From: an uncultured Pseudomonadales bacterium
GTDB taxonomy: Bacteria; Pseudomonadota; Gammaproteobacteria; Pseudomonadales; Porticoccaceae
Reading direction: 5' to 3'
Assembly (NCBI GenBank): GCA_905478975.1
Contig: CAJQKW010000046.1
Coordinates: 1-34,159 of the forward strand
Length of the DNA stretch: 34,159 nucleotides
Shown here in pieces: positions 7,409 to 16,424 of the stretch (position 1 is its first letter; each line of letters opens with the position of its first letter). A program made the translations under genes and the position numbers. Below the pieces are notes generated by a model. That model was not told the origin of the DNA and did not search any database. It was given only the letters and a program-made list of their open reading frames with translations.

Positions 7409-9292
7409 ATGACCGCAAGACTATTAGAAACTAACCATGATCCCCTAAAGCGTATTGATGTAGATGGTGTCACCGTCGATATTATTGAGAATGCTCTGCG
7501 CAATGCTCGTGAAGAGATGGACGCGGTGCTGTTTAGAACGGCCATGTCTCCGGGTATCCGCGAACAGGGTGACTGCTTCCCGATGATCGCCAATAAAGAA
7601 GGCAAGATGGTCGTGGGCCAGTTCGGTTCCTTTATCGGACCCTTTTTAGAAGCCTATGACGAAGAGATCGAAGAGGGGGATATTATCCTTACCAACGATC
7701 CCTATATGTGCAATGCCGCAGTCTCTCACCTGCCGGATTGGGTGGTGTTGGTGCCAATCTTTAAAGATGGCCGCCATATAGCCTGGTCGGCGATGTTTGG
7801 CCATATGTCGGATAACGGCGGTATGGTGCCGGGATCCATTCCTATTCAGGCGACGACAATCTTCCAGGAAGGTATTCGTATTCCCCCCACCAAGCTGTAT
7901 AAAAAAGGGGTGTTGCAGAGCGATCTGCTGGAACTGATTCTGCATAACGTGCGCACGCCTCAGTGGAACCGTTTTGATCTGAACGCATTGGTTGCCGCCT
8001 GTAATACTGCTGCCAAGCGCTGCGTGGAACTAGCCGTTCGCTTTGGCGACGATGTGCTGTTCTCGACCATGGATATTATGTTACAGCGCAACTATGAAGC
8101 CATGAAACATATTATCGGTATGTTTATCCCTGAAGAGCCCCGCGAGTTTGAAGACTATATCTGCGATGACGGCATGGGCATGGGTCCCTACAAAATTAAG
8201 TGCACCATGTGGCGTGAGGGAGAGAAGGCAATCTTTGATTTTGCCGGCACCGATCCCCAGGCCCAGAGTTCAGTGAACTTCTTCCTCAACGAAGATATGT
8301 TCAAAATGTTCTTTGGCTCTTTCACCATTAACGTGGTGGATCCGCAGATCGTGTTTAACGATGGTTTCTATGATCTGGTGGATGTGCGCATTCCTCAGGG
8401 CACGCTGTTAAAGCCCAATTATCCTGCGGCACTGTCCGGCAGAACCCACGCTCTGGGTCGTATCTTTGATGTGCTCGGTGCTCTATTGGGTATGGGCGCA
8501 CCAGAGATGATGCTGAACGCGGCGGGCTTCTCCGATTCGCCACACCTGTTCTTCTCGGGTTATGACAGCCGTGAAGGCAAGGGCAATGAGTGGTTCCAGC
8601 TGTTCCAAATTGGTTTCGGTGGGGTGCCCGGTCGCCCGGTGGGTGATGGGCCCGATGGACACAGTTTGTGGCCCGGGTTTACCAATGTGCCGAATGAATT
8701 TATTGAGTCCTATTTTCCGCTGCGTATCGAGCGCTATGAAACCATTGCCGATTCCGGCGGTGCCGGTTTGCACCGTGGCGGCAATGGTTTGAGTGTGGCC
8801 TATCGCTTCCTCTGTGACGGCGATATTGGTATTCACGACGATCGCTGGCTGACCTACCCCTGGGGTGTGCTCGGGGGTGAAACCGGACTCCGTTCGACCA
8901 AGAAGTTAGTCCGCGTGGATGGCTCTGAAGAGTCGCTGCCGGCGAAGGTGGAAGGCATCAAGGTGAAGACCGGCGATGTGCTCTATTTCAATACCTGGGG
9001 TGGCGGTGGCTGGGGCGATCCCTTTGCCCGGGATCCTGAATTGGTGCGCCAGGATGTTGTGCGACGACTGGTTTCTGTGGAAGGCGCCAAACGTTACGGA
9101 GTGGTTATAGCGACAGATGCGACAGTTGATCAGGCGGCCACAGAAACCCTGCGTGCTGAGTTGATTGCAGCGCGCGGCGAGAACAGCGCGCTATTTAACT
9201 TTGGTGGCGATCTAGAAGATATTCGCAGTCGGTGTGAGGCGGAGACTAATCTGTCAGCGCCGGTGAAGCCGACGTTTGTGGGGGCAAATTAA
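7409..9292 (+). CDS. hyuB: Hydantoinase/oxoprolinase family protein, subunit B (HyuB-like)
   Basis: A 627-residue partner of the A subunit. Family features in order: DGVTVDIIENALRNAREEMD near the N-terminus, RTAMSPGIREQGDC (about 43-56), GDIILTNDPYMCNAAVSHLPD (from about 89; the family's NDP...HLPD metal-site region), GHMSDNGGMVPG, LSGRTHALGRIFDVLG and the glycine-rich end GGGGWGDPFARDPE. Its Shine-Dalgarno GGGGAG lies inside the last codons of hyuA, so the subunits are translationally coupled. The usual GGxHLPD glycines are replaced by CNAAVSHLPD, marking a divergent branch. Substrate unknown. Confidence 0.9.
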   Translation: MTARLLETNHDPLKRIDVDGVTVDIIENALRNAREEMDAVLFRTAMSPGIREQGDCFPMIANKEGKMVVGQFGSFIGPFLEAYDEEIEEGDIILTNDPYMCNAAVSHLPDWVVLVPIFKDGRHIAWSAMFGHMSDNGGMVPGSIPIQATTIFQEGIRIPPTKLYKKGVLQSDLLELILHNVRTPQWNRFDLNALVAACNTAAKRCVELAVRFGDDVLFSTMDIMLQRNYEAMKHIIGMFIPEEPREFEDYICDDGMGMGPYKIKCTMWREGEKAIFDFAGTDPQAQSSVNFFLNEDMFKMFFGSFTINVVDPQIVFNDGFYDLVDVRIPQGTLLKPNYPAALSGRTHALGRIFDVLGALLGMGAPEMMLNAAGFSDSPHLFFSGYDSREGKGNEWFQLFQIGFGGVPGRPVGDGPDGHSLWPGFTNVPNEFIESYFPLRIERYETIADSGGAGLHRGGNGLSVAYRFLCDGDIGIHDDRWLTYPWGVLGGETGLRSTKKLVRVDGSEESLPAKVEGIKVKTGDVLYFNTWGGGGWGDPFARDPELVRQDVVRRLVSVEGAKRYGVVIATDATVDQAATETLRAELIAARGENSALFNFGGDLEDIRSRCEAETNLSAPVKPTFVGAN

Positions 9293-9367
9293 TTAATCTA
9301 AATGCAGTAAAAATACAATTAATAAAATAATAGCAATAAAACTAAAAAATGGATGAGGGGAAATATT

Positions 9368-11899
9368 ATGAAAGCAATTAACAGTAGAAATGTTATGGCA
9401 ATGGCGATATTGGCCAGCATAGCAACCACCTCGGTGGCAGAAATCACTATCGAAGAAGTTGTGGTTTCGGCGCGAAAGCGTGCGGAAAATCTTCAGGAAG
9501 TGCCTATTGCAGTAACCGCCTTTACCGCATCTCAAATTGAGAGTGCCGGTATCCAGCGTCCAGCTGACTTTATTAGCCTGATGCCCAATGTGACCATGGT
9601 TGACTCCGCTAATGTGGGTGATACGCAGGTCAGTATTCGCGGTATTGTTTCAACCCGTGATGCGGAATCCACCTTTGCCTATGTGGTCGATGGCGTGCTG
9701 GTTACCAACCCCAACGGCTTTAACGAAGAGCTGATGGATGTGAGTCAGATCGAAGTGCTTAAAGGCCCTCAGGGTGCGCTCTATGGACGCAACGCAGTGG
9801 CTGGTGCCATTATTGTCACCACTAACCGCCCCGACGAAGAGTTTGAAGGCAAGGTTAAAGTGGGTGCCGGTAATAATGGCTCTAAGAATGCCAGTTTAAC
9901 CCTAAGCGGTGGTTTGGCTGAGGGTGTGCTGGGTCGTGTCAGTGTCAGTCAGCGTGAGACCGATGGTCACTACAGCAATGCGCTGACTGGTGCCAAGTCT
10001 GTTGATTTTATGGAAGATACCACGGTTCGCGGGCGTCTGATCTGGGATGTTAATGAGGAGTTGTCCTTGGATTTCCGTGCCGGAATGAGTGAAGTCAGTG
10101 GCGGTGCAATCAACTTTAATGCGGTATTTGCGATTCCAGCATTTGCGGCAGGTTTCGGACCTTCGTTCTTCAAAGATGTTAACGATCATGAGTTTATCTT
10201 TTCGAACAATGTTCCCGGTGAAAATGAGCAGGAAACCACTGAGTTTTCTATGAAAGCAGATTGGGATCGAGATGGTGTTGATGTCACCGCAATCCTCAGC
10301 TACAGCGATCTGGAAGAGTATTTGCTGTCCGATGGTACCAGTGCAACGTTCTACGGTTATGAATTAACCGATGCCTGTCAGTCAGATCGCGCGACATTGA
10401 ATAATACTCCGGCCGGTCTCGGTGGTGCAGATCGCACTGATTTGTTCGGCGATTTCTTTGGTCCATTCGGTGTATTCCCTGGAAATAGTGGTGCTGATCC
10501 CGACTTTACCGGTATCTATGGCCCCTACACTCCCACTGCCTGTGACGGTTATCAGTATCAGGAACGCAATCAGTCAGATACCAGTCTGGAAATTCGTCTG
10601 ACTTCAGATGATGATTCAGATATTAGCTGGATCGCCGGTGTCTATGCCGCTGAGATTGAGCGTGAAGTTGTGGTCGCCTATGGTGCCGATACAGGTAATG
10701 GCTTCTTGCGCCAGGGTTATGTTGCCCCAACTGGGCCCAACCCAACGGACCTAATGTTCAGTGATCAGTTTGATACCTCAGTTGTGGCGATATTTGGTCA
10801 GCTTGAGTTTGATATTAGCGATGATATGGAAATAGCCGTCGCTGGACGCTATGACCGTGAAGAGCGCGATGTCAGAAATCAGGTGCCAAATGAAGCTGGG
10901 TCAGGTCTGAATATCAATTCCTCTGGTTCAATTAATCCCGCGTTTGCTGGCAATCCAAATGGTATTCCCAAGCGAAGTGCGACCTTTAGTCAATTTCAGC
11001 CCAAGGTTACCTGGAGTTGGAATGCTGCCGAAGATCTCAATCTCTATGCTAGTTGGGGTGTTGGTTTCCGCAGTGGTGGCTTTAACTCTATAGGCAGTGA
11101 AGCGCTGTTAGATCTCTGGTATGGCGACACCTGCCCATCATTCGTTCCTACTTGCGGCGATCCAGGTGTAGCTGTGGATGCCAATTTGAGTGTCAGCGAT
11201 GAGTACAAGAAAGAAGTCTCTACGAGCTTTGAGTTCGGTAGCAAGATGGAATTCTTCGACAACCGTTTGCGGGTTAATGCCGCAGTGTTCCAAACTGAAG
11301 TTGAAGACAACCAGTTCTTTGAATTCTATGCCGGTCCCTTTGGTTTGATGCGAGTTGTGACAACCATTGATGAGCTAGAGATCCAAGGTTTTGAAATGGA
11401 CTTTAACGCAGTGATTACCGAAAATCTGTCGTTGTTTGGTGGTGCAGGATTCTTGGATAGTGAAATTATCCAGAATGATCACCGTCCGCTCTCAGAAGGT
11501 AATGAAGCGCCACAGGCACCAGATCGTACTTACAACCTGGGTGCACAGTTCGAGATGGCGGTGAGTAATACTGTCGAGATGACTGCACGTTTGGATTGGC
11601 AGTATGTTGGTGAGATGGCGTTCCACACCTTGCAGGGCGAAGCTACTCCGACCATTTGGCAGGTGTTTAACGGTCCTGGTTTGACTCAGGATATGAGCAA
11701 AGCCAAGCGTGATGCCTATGACACGCTCAATGCGCGTATCTCCTTTGATGCGGAAAACTGGGGCGTGACTATCTGGGGTCGCAATGTCACTGACGAAAAG
11801 TATCTGGAAGAGATTATTCCAGCGCCTGAATTTGGTGGTTCATTTGTCCACCCAGGTGCCAAGGATTCTTACGGCATTGACTTTAACTACCGTTTCTAA
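9368..11899 (+). CDS. TonB-dependent outer-membrane receptor
   Basis: An 843-residue ligand-gated outer-membrane channel. I choose ATG 9368 and not the ATG at 9353, because GAGGGG (9355-9360) is well placed for it and it yields a clean signal peptide (MKAINSRNVMAMAILASIA...SVA, about 24 residues). A TonB box-like EEVVVSARKR follows at once. The plug domain carries PIAVTAFTASQIESAG, VSIRGI, VVDGVLV and IEVLKGPQGALYGRNAVAGAI. A long beta-barrel follows and ends in an aromatic residue (DFNYRF), as outer-membrane proteins do. It follows hyuB by 75 bp and is closed by a strong terminator, which suggests it imports the substrate of the cluster. There is no siderophore biosynthesis nearby. Confidence 0.93.
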   Translation: MKAINSRNVMAMAILASIATTSVAEITIEEVVVSARKRAENLQEVPIAVTAFTASQIESAGIQRPADFISLMPNVTMVDSANVGDTQVSIRGIVSTRDAESTFAYVVDGVLVTNPNGFNEELMDVSQIEVLKGPQGALYGRNAVAGAIIVTTNRPDEEFEGKVKVGAGNNGSKNASLTLSGGLAEGVLGRVSVSQRETDGHYSNALTGAKSVDFMEDTTVRGRLIWDVNEELSLDFRAGMSEVSGGAINFNAVFAIPAFAAGFGPSFFKDVNDHEFIFSNNVPGENEQETTEFSMKADWDRDGVDVTAILSYSDLEEYLLSDGTSATFYGYELTDACQSDRATLNNTPAGLGGADRTDLFGDFFGPFGVFPGNSGADPDFTGIYGPYTPTACDGYQYQERNQSDTSLEIRLTSDDDSDISWIAGVYAAEIEREVVVAYGADTGNGFLRQGYVAPTGPNPTDLMFSDQFDTSVVAIFGQLEFDISDDMEIAVAGRYDREERDVRNQVPNEAGSGLNINSSGSINPAFAGNPNGIPKRSATFSQFQPKVTWSWNAAEDLNLYASWGVGFRSGGFNSIGSEALLDLWYGDTCPSFVPTCGDPGVAVDANLSVSDEYKKEVSTSFEFGSKMEFFDNRLRVNAAVFQTEVEDNQFFEFYAGPFGLMRVVTTIDELEIQGFEMDFNAVITENLSLFGGAGFLDSEIIQNDHRPLSEGNEAPQAPDRTYNLGAQFEMAVSNTVEMTARLDWQYVGEMAFHTLQGEATPTIWQVFNGPGLTQDMSKAKRDAYDTLNARISFDAENWGVTIWGRNVTDEKYLEEIIPAPEFGGSFVHPGAKDSYGIDFNYRF

Positions 11900-11917
11900 A
11901 ATAGCGTAGTATCAATA

Positions 11918-11960
11918 GCGGGCTCTGCTTCTTGTTATGAGAAGCAGAGCCCGCTTTTTT
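11918..11960 (+). terminator. Strong rho-independent terminator after the TonB receptor
   Basis: Perfect 15-bp stem: 11918-11932 pairs with 11940-11954, with a 7-nt loop TGTTATG, followed by six T residues (11955-11960). It ends the GST-to-receptor transcription unit and separates it from the next hydrolase gene. Confidence 0.95.
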
Positions 11961-11977
11961 ACGATTAAAAAACACTG

Positions 11978-12607
11978 ATGAGAATGGCTATGACCTCGAA
12001 TGATCTGCTGCAAAATGCTCTCGGCCTAACCGCCAGCCCGGCTCTGCTATTGGTGGATATGATCAATGGGTTTACCGATTCAGCTTGCGCTCTGGGAAGT
12101 GACTGTCCCGAGGTGGTGGCGGCCAATGTACAGCTGCTCGAGGCTTTTCGGGCTCTGGGTCTACCGGTATTTTTCACCACAGTGGTTTACCGCAATGATC
12201 AGCAGGCCAAAGTGTTTCGTCAGAAAGTACCGGCGCTAAACGTTTTGCAGCCCGACAGTCACTGGGTAAAAGTTGATTCGGCATTAGAGCCGCTGGATGG
12301 CGAGCCGGTGATAGAGAAACAGTGGGCCAGTGCTTTTTTTGCTACGGATCTCGACCAGCAGCTCTCGGTTCTGGGAGTCGATTCGATAGTTGTGACAGGT
12401 TTGACCACCAGTGGCTGTGTGCGTGCCTCGGCGGTGGATGCTTTACAGAATGATTATCAGGTAGTGATTGCGGAAGAGGCTGTGGGGGATAGAAACCCTG
12501 AGGCCCACCGTGCCAATCTATTTGACTTGAATGCTAAATATACCGATGTGTTACCGGTTGCGCAGGTGCTGAGTCAATTGACAGCACTCTGCGGTGGCAA
12601 GGGTTAG
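11978..12607 (+). CDS. Isochorismatase-superfamily cysteine hydrolase, N-carbamoylsarcosine amidohydrolase-like
   Basis: A 209-residue cytoplasmic amidohydrolase-type protein. The superfamily triad is visible: Asp27 in LLVDMINGF, Lys114 in PVIEKQWASAF and Cys147 in GLTTSGCVRASA, preceded by the cis-peptide-type VVTGLTTSG. The tail EAVGDRNPEAHRANLFDLNAKYTDV (from about 167) is typical of the N-carbamoylsarcosine amidase-like branch and not of nicotinamidases or true isochorismatases. Known members release ammonia and CO2 from N-carbamoyl amino acids, the product type made by ATP-dependent hydantoinases such as HyuAB. Start alternatives are Met3 (11984) or Met5 (11990); none has a clear Shine-Dalgarno. 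It lies just after the terminator, so it needs its own promoter or read-through. Confidence 0.82.
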   Translation: MRMAMTSNDLLQNALGLTASPALLLVDMINGFTDSACALGSDCPEVVAANVQLLEAFRALGLPVFFTTVVYRNDQQAKVFRQKVPALNVLQPDSHWVKVDSALEPLDGEPVIEKQWASAFFATDLDQQLSVLGVDSIVVTGLTTSGCVRASAVDALQNDYQVVIAEEAVGDRNPEAHRANLFDLNAKYTDVLPVAQVLSQLTALCGGKG

Positions 12608-12639
12608 GCCGAGAGGGAAAAGTGTGTAATTAAGGGCGT

Positions 12640-13122
12640 CTATTTAAGAGCTGCGTATTTACCGCGATTAAAGATCAGTGGCTCTAGACCATTGTCTCTA
12701 AACTCAATCACGCGGCCGACCAAAATAATATGGTCGCCGCCTTCATATTGGTTCTCAATCTGACATTCAAAGCAGGCACTGTAGTGGGGCAGAATGGGCA
12801 CGCCCGCTAAGCCTTCAGTACATTCCAGATCAGCAAACTTATCCGCACCGCTTTTAGCAAAACGATTGGACATAGCTTCTTGGTCGGCCGCGAGCACGTG
12901 AATGGCAAAAGACTTTGCACCGATAAAATCATCAAAACAGTTGGCGTCCCGAGCGACACTCCAGAGCACCAGTGCTGGGTCCAGAGACACTGAGTTAAAG
13001 CTGTTGGCGGTCATGCCGACCTTCTGACCATCTTTGCCCAGTGCGGTGATCACGGTGATACCGGTGGCGAAACTGCCCAGTGCATTGCGGAAGTCGAGGG
13101 TTTGCTGTTTTTTATCAGACAT
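12640..13122 (-). CDS. Flavin reductase family protein (HpaC/NtaB-like, FMN-binding split barrel)
   Basis: A 160-residue protein of the flavin reductase (DIM6/NTAB) family. These small enzymes supply reduced FMN or FAD to a partner monooxygenase. Visible motifs: RNALGSFATGITVIT (12-26), GMTANSFNSVSLDPALVLWSV (from about 36; the flavin-binding region), SFAIHVLAADQ and the C-terminal GDHIILVGRVIEF...PLIFNRGKYAAL. Length is typical. It is convergent with the hydrolase gene (32 bp apart) and downstream of fadH on the same strand. No flavin-dependent oxygenase lies in the window, so the partner is unknown. Short 13-bp repeats lie just before its start codon. Confidence 0.87.
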   Translation of the reverse strand: MSDKKQQTLDFRNALGSFATGITVITALGKDGQKVGMTANSFNSVSLDPALVLWSVARDANCFDDFIGAKSFAIHVLAADQEAMSNRFAKSGADKFADLECTEGLAGVPILPHYSACFECQIENQYEGGDHIILVGRVIEFRDNGLEPLIFNRGKYAALK

Positions 13123-13130
13123 AGTTTTCT

Positions 13131-13156
13131 ATTAAGTTCTTCTAGTAAGTTCTTCT
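13131..13156. repeat. 13-bp tandem duplication before the flavin reductase gene
   Basis: ATTAAGTTCTTCT (13131-13143) and AGTAAGTTCTTCT (13144-13156) differ at one base, and flanking sequence on both sides continues the pattern partially. It lies in the 5' leader of the flavin reductase gene, 8 bp from its start codon. Confidence 0.8.
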
Positions 13157-13283
13157 ATTAGGCTATTCGTTGAAAGCTGCTGGTTGCTGATTGTGGCGTT
13201 AGAAGTCAGCAACGGTGCGCCGTTTAAATTAGCGCGCATGATCCGTTGCTTGACTCTTTGTTGCAAGGACTATTCCCAGTTAG

Positions 13284-15395
<2,112 letters not shown>

Positions 15396-15418
15396 CTAAT
15401 AGCGGATATACGAAAGTT

Positions 15419-15444
15419 TTTGCACTTTGGTTGATCTGTGCAAA
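15419..15444. promoter_or_regulatory. Inverted repeat in the fadH/tetR divergent region
   Basis: TTTGCAC (15419-15425) and GTGCAAA (15438-15444) with a 12-bp spacer. It is one of three inverted repeats packed between 15419 and 15489, consistent with regulator binding between the divergent genes. The binding protein is unknown. Confidence 0.4.
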
Positions 15445-15461
15445 GAGATTAATGATGCATT

Positions 15462-15490
15462 TTGACACTGTCAAGATGTATTGCTACATT
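15462..15490 (+). promoter_or_regulatory. tetR promoter with overlapping palindromes
   Basis: A consensus TTGACA (15462-15467) and TACATT (15485-15490) with an ideal 17-bp spacer. Two inverted repeats overlie it: TTGACA-C-TGTCAA (15462-15474) on the -35 and ATGTA-TTGC-TACAT (15476-15489) on the -10. Transcription would start at about 15497, which is the A of the chosen ATG, predicting a leaderless or nearly leaderless mRNA. Autoregulation by the TetR protein is the simplest reading. Confidence 0.6.
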
Positions 15491-15496
15491 GGCCCC

Positions 15497-16117
15497 ATGA
15501 ATCCAACTGCATCACAGAGCACGGCTCGTCCAAGTTACCATCACGGTGACCTCCGCCAGGTGTTACTGCGCTCGGCAAAGCAGCTGATAGCCGAGGCTGG
15601 AATAGAGAATTTGTCCCTGCGTCGATTGGCTGAAAGGGCAGGGGTTTCACGCACTGCGCCCTATCACCACTTCTCAGATAAAAATGATTTGCTCTGCGCC
15701 ATTGCTGCGGCAGGCTTTCGTCGTCGCCATCAGACTGCTGCGGCGGAGTTTGATGATGCAGGCAAGACAATGCTGGAAAAATTTCACGCCTATATCAATG
15801 GCTATATGCAGTTTGCCGTGGATAATCCTGAAGAGTATGAGCTGATGTTTGGGCGCAGTATCTGGAAACAGCAGAACAGCACCGAAGAGCTCCGTGATGT
15901 CGCCTACCCCTGTTTTCAGCATCAGGTGGATATGATGCGCTGCTGGCAGGATTGCGGGGTAATCTCTGGTGATAATCCCCTGCGTACGGCTCAGGTTATC
16001 TGGGGCGCGCTGCACGGCATTGCCAAGTTATTTATTGATGGTATCTACACCGACACCGCGCAAATTGAAGAAGTTACTCACTGTGCGATCAATATGTTCG
16101 TTATCAGCAAGATCTAG
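15497..16117 (+). CDS. TetR/AcrR-family transcriptional regulator
   Basis: A 206-residue regulator. The TetR helix-turn-helix is at about residues 14-60: YHHGDLRQVLLRSAKQLIAE, then LSLRRLAERAGVSRTAPYHHF. A helical ligand domain follows (about 75-206), with FHAYINGYMQFAVDNPEEYELMFG and a C-terminal WGALHGIAKLFIDG typical of AcrR-type proteins. The frame is open further upstream, with ATGs at 15452 and 15455 preceded by AAAGAG. I prefer 15497 because the strong promoter lies in between and family members usually have only a short tail before YHHGDL. The upstream start is the main alternative. Divergence from fadH suggests control of fatty-acid oxidation; this is inferred. Confidence 0.87.
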   Translation: MNPTASQSTARPSYHHGDLRQVLLRSAKQLIAEAGIENLSLRRLAERAGVSRTAPYHHFSDKNDLLCAIAAAGFRRRHQTAAAEFDDAGKTMLEKFHAYINGYMQFAVDNPEEYELMFGRSIWKQQNSTEELRDVAYPCFQHQVDMMRCWQDCGVISGDNPLRTAQVIWGALHGIAKLFIDGIYTDTAQIEEVTHCAINMFVISKI

Positions 16118-16396
16118 TAGATAGCTTTATAAAATCGCCCTAACTATCTGATTTAATTGGCATCTAGTTCCCAATCCCTTGACACATTTCCAGCGTTCCG
16201 CTGCCTTGCTATTCGACTTTGAATTCGATAGATAAAAAGCTTAACAAAAGAAAGCTTTATTTTTTGACTTTCCAAAAAATGAGAACTACGTTTACTTAGC
16301 CTGTTAAGCAGTTTCCAATTAAGTTTCAAAATGTGGACTTGGTCGCATTCACCCCTAAGTACTTTGTTTCTGGATATGGGGTCGTTATGCGAGGTT
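16118..16396. other. AT-rich intergenic region between tetR and the VPLPA-CTERM gene
   Basis: The full gap (16118-16424) is 307 bp with no credible gene on either strand. It contains a weak terminator-like hairpin for tetR (16236-16258 followed by T residues) and, at its end, a duplicated Shine-Dalgarno element. I found no clear promoter pair or sigma-54 type GG-N10-GC motif. Confidence 0.5.
16236..16265 (+). terminator. Weak terminator candidate after tetR
   Basis: AAAGCTT (16236-16242) can pair with AAGCTTT (16252-16258) across a 9-nt loop, followed by an A and then six T residues. The stem is short and AT-rich, so efficiency is doubtful. Confidence 0.35.
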
Positions 16397-16416
16397 TTAT
16401 TAGGAGTTATTAGGAG
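16397..16416 (+). repeat. 10-bp direct repeat duplicating the Shine-Dalgarno site
   Basis: TTATTAGGAG occurs twice head to tail (16397-16406, 16407-16416). Both copies contain TAGGAG; the second is 8 nt from the ATG at 16425 and is the working ribosome-binding site by spacing. Confidence 0.8.
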
Positions 16417-16424
16417 TTTTAGCT

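Noticed and set aside
5310-9292. Naming HyuAB as 5-oxoprolinase or acetone carboxylase
   Set aside because: Both activities occur in the family, but the sequence shows divergent segments in both subunits and no third carboxylase subunit; only the family call is safe.
9353-9367. Upstream ATG at 9353 for the TonB receptor
   Set aside because: The Shine-Dalgarno GAGGGG lies downstream of it and serves ATG 9368, which also gives a normal signal peptide.
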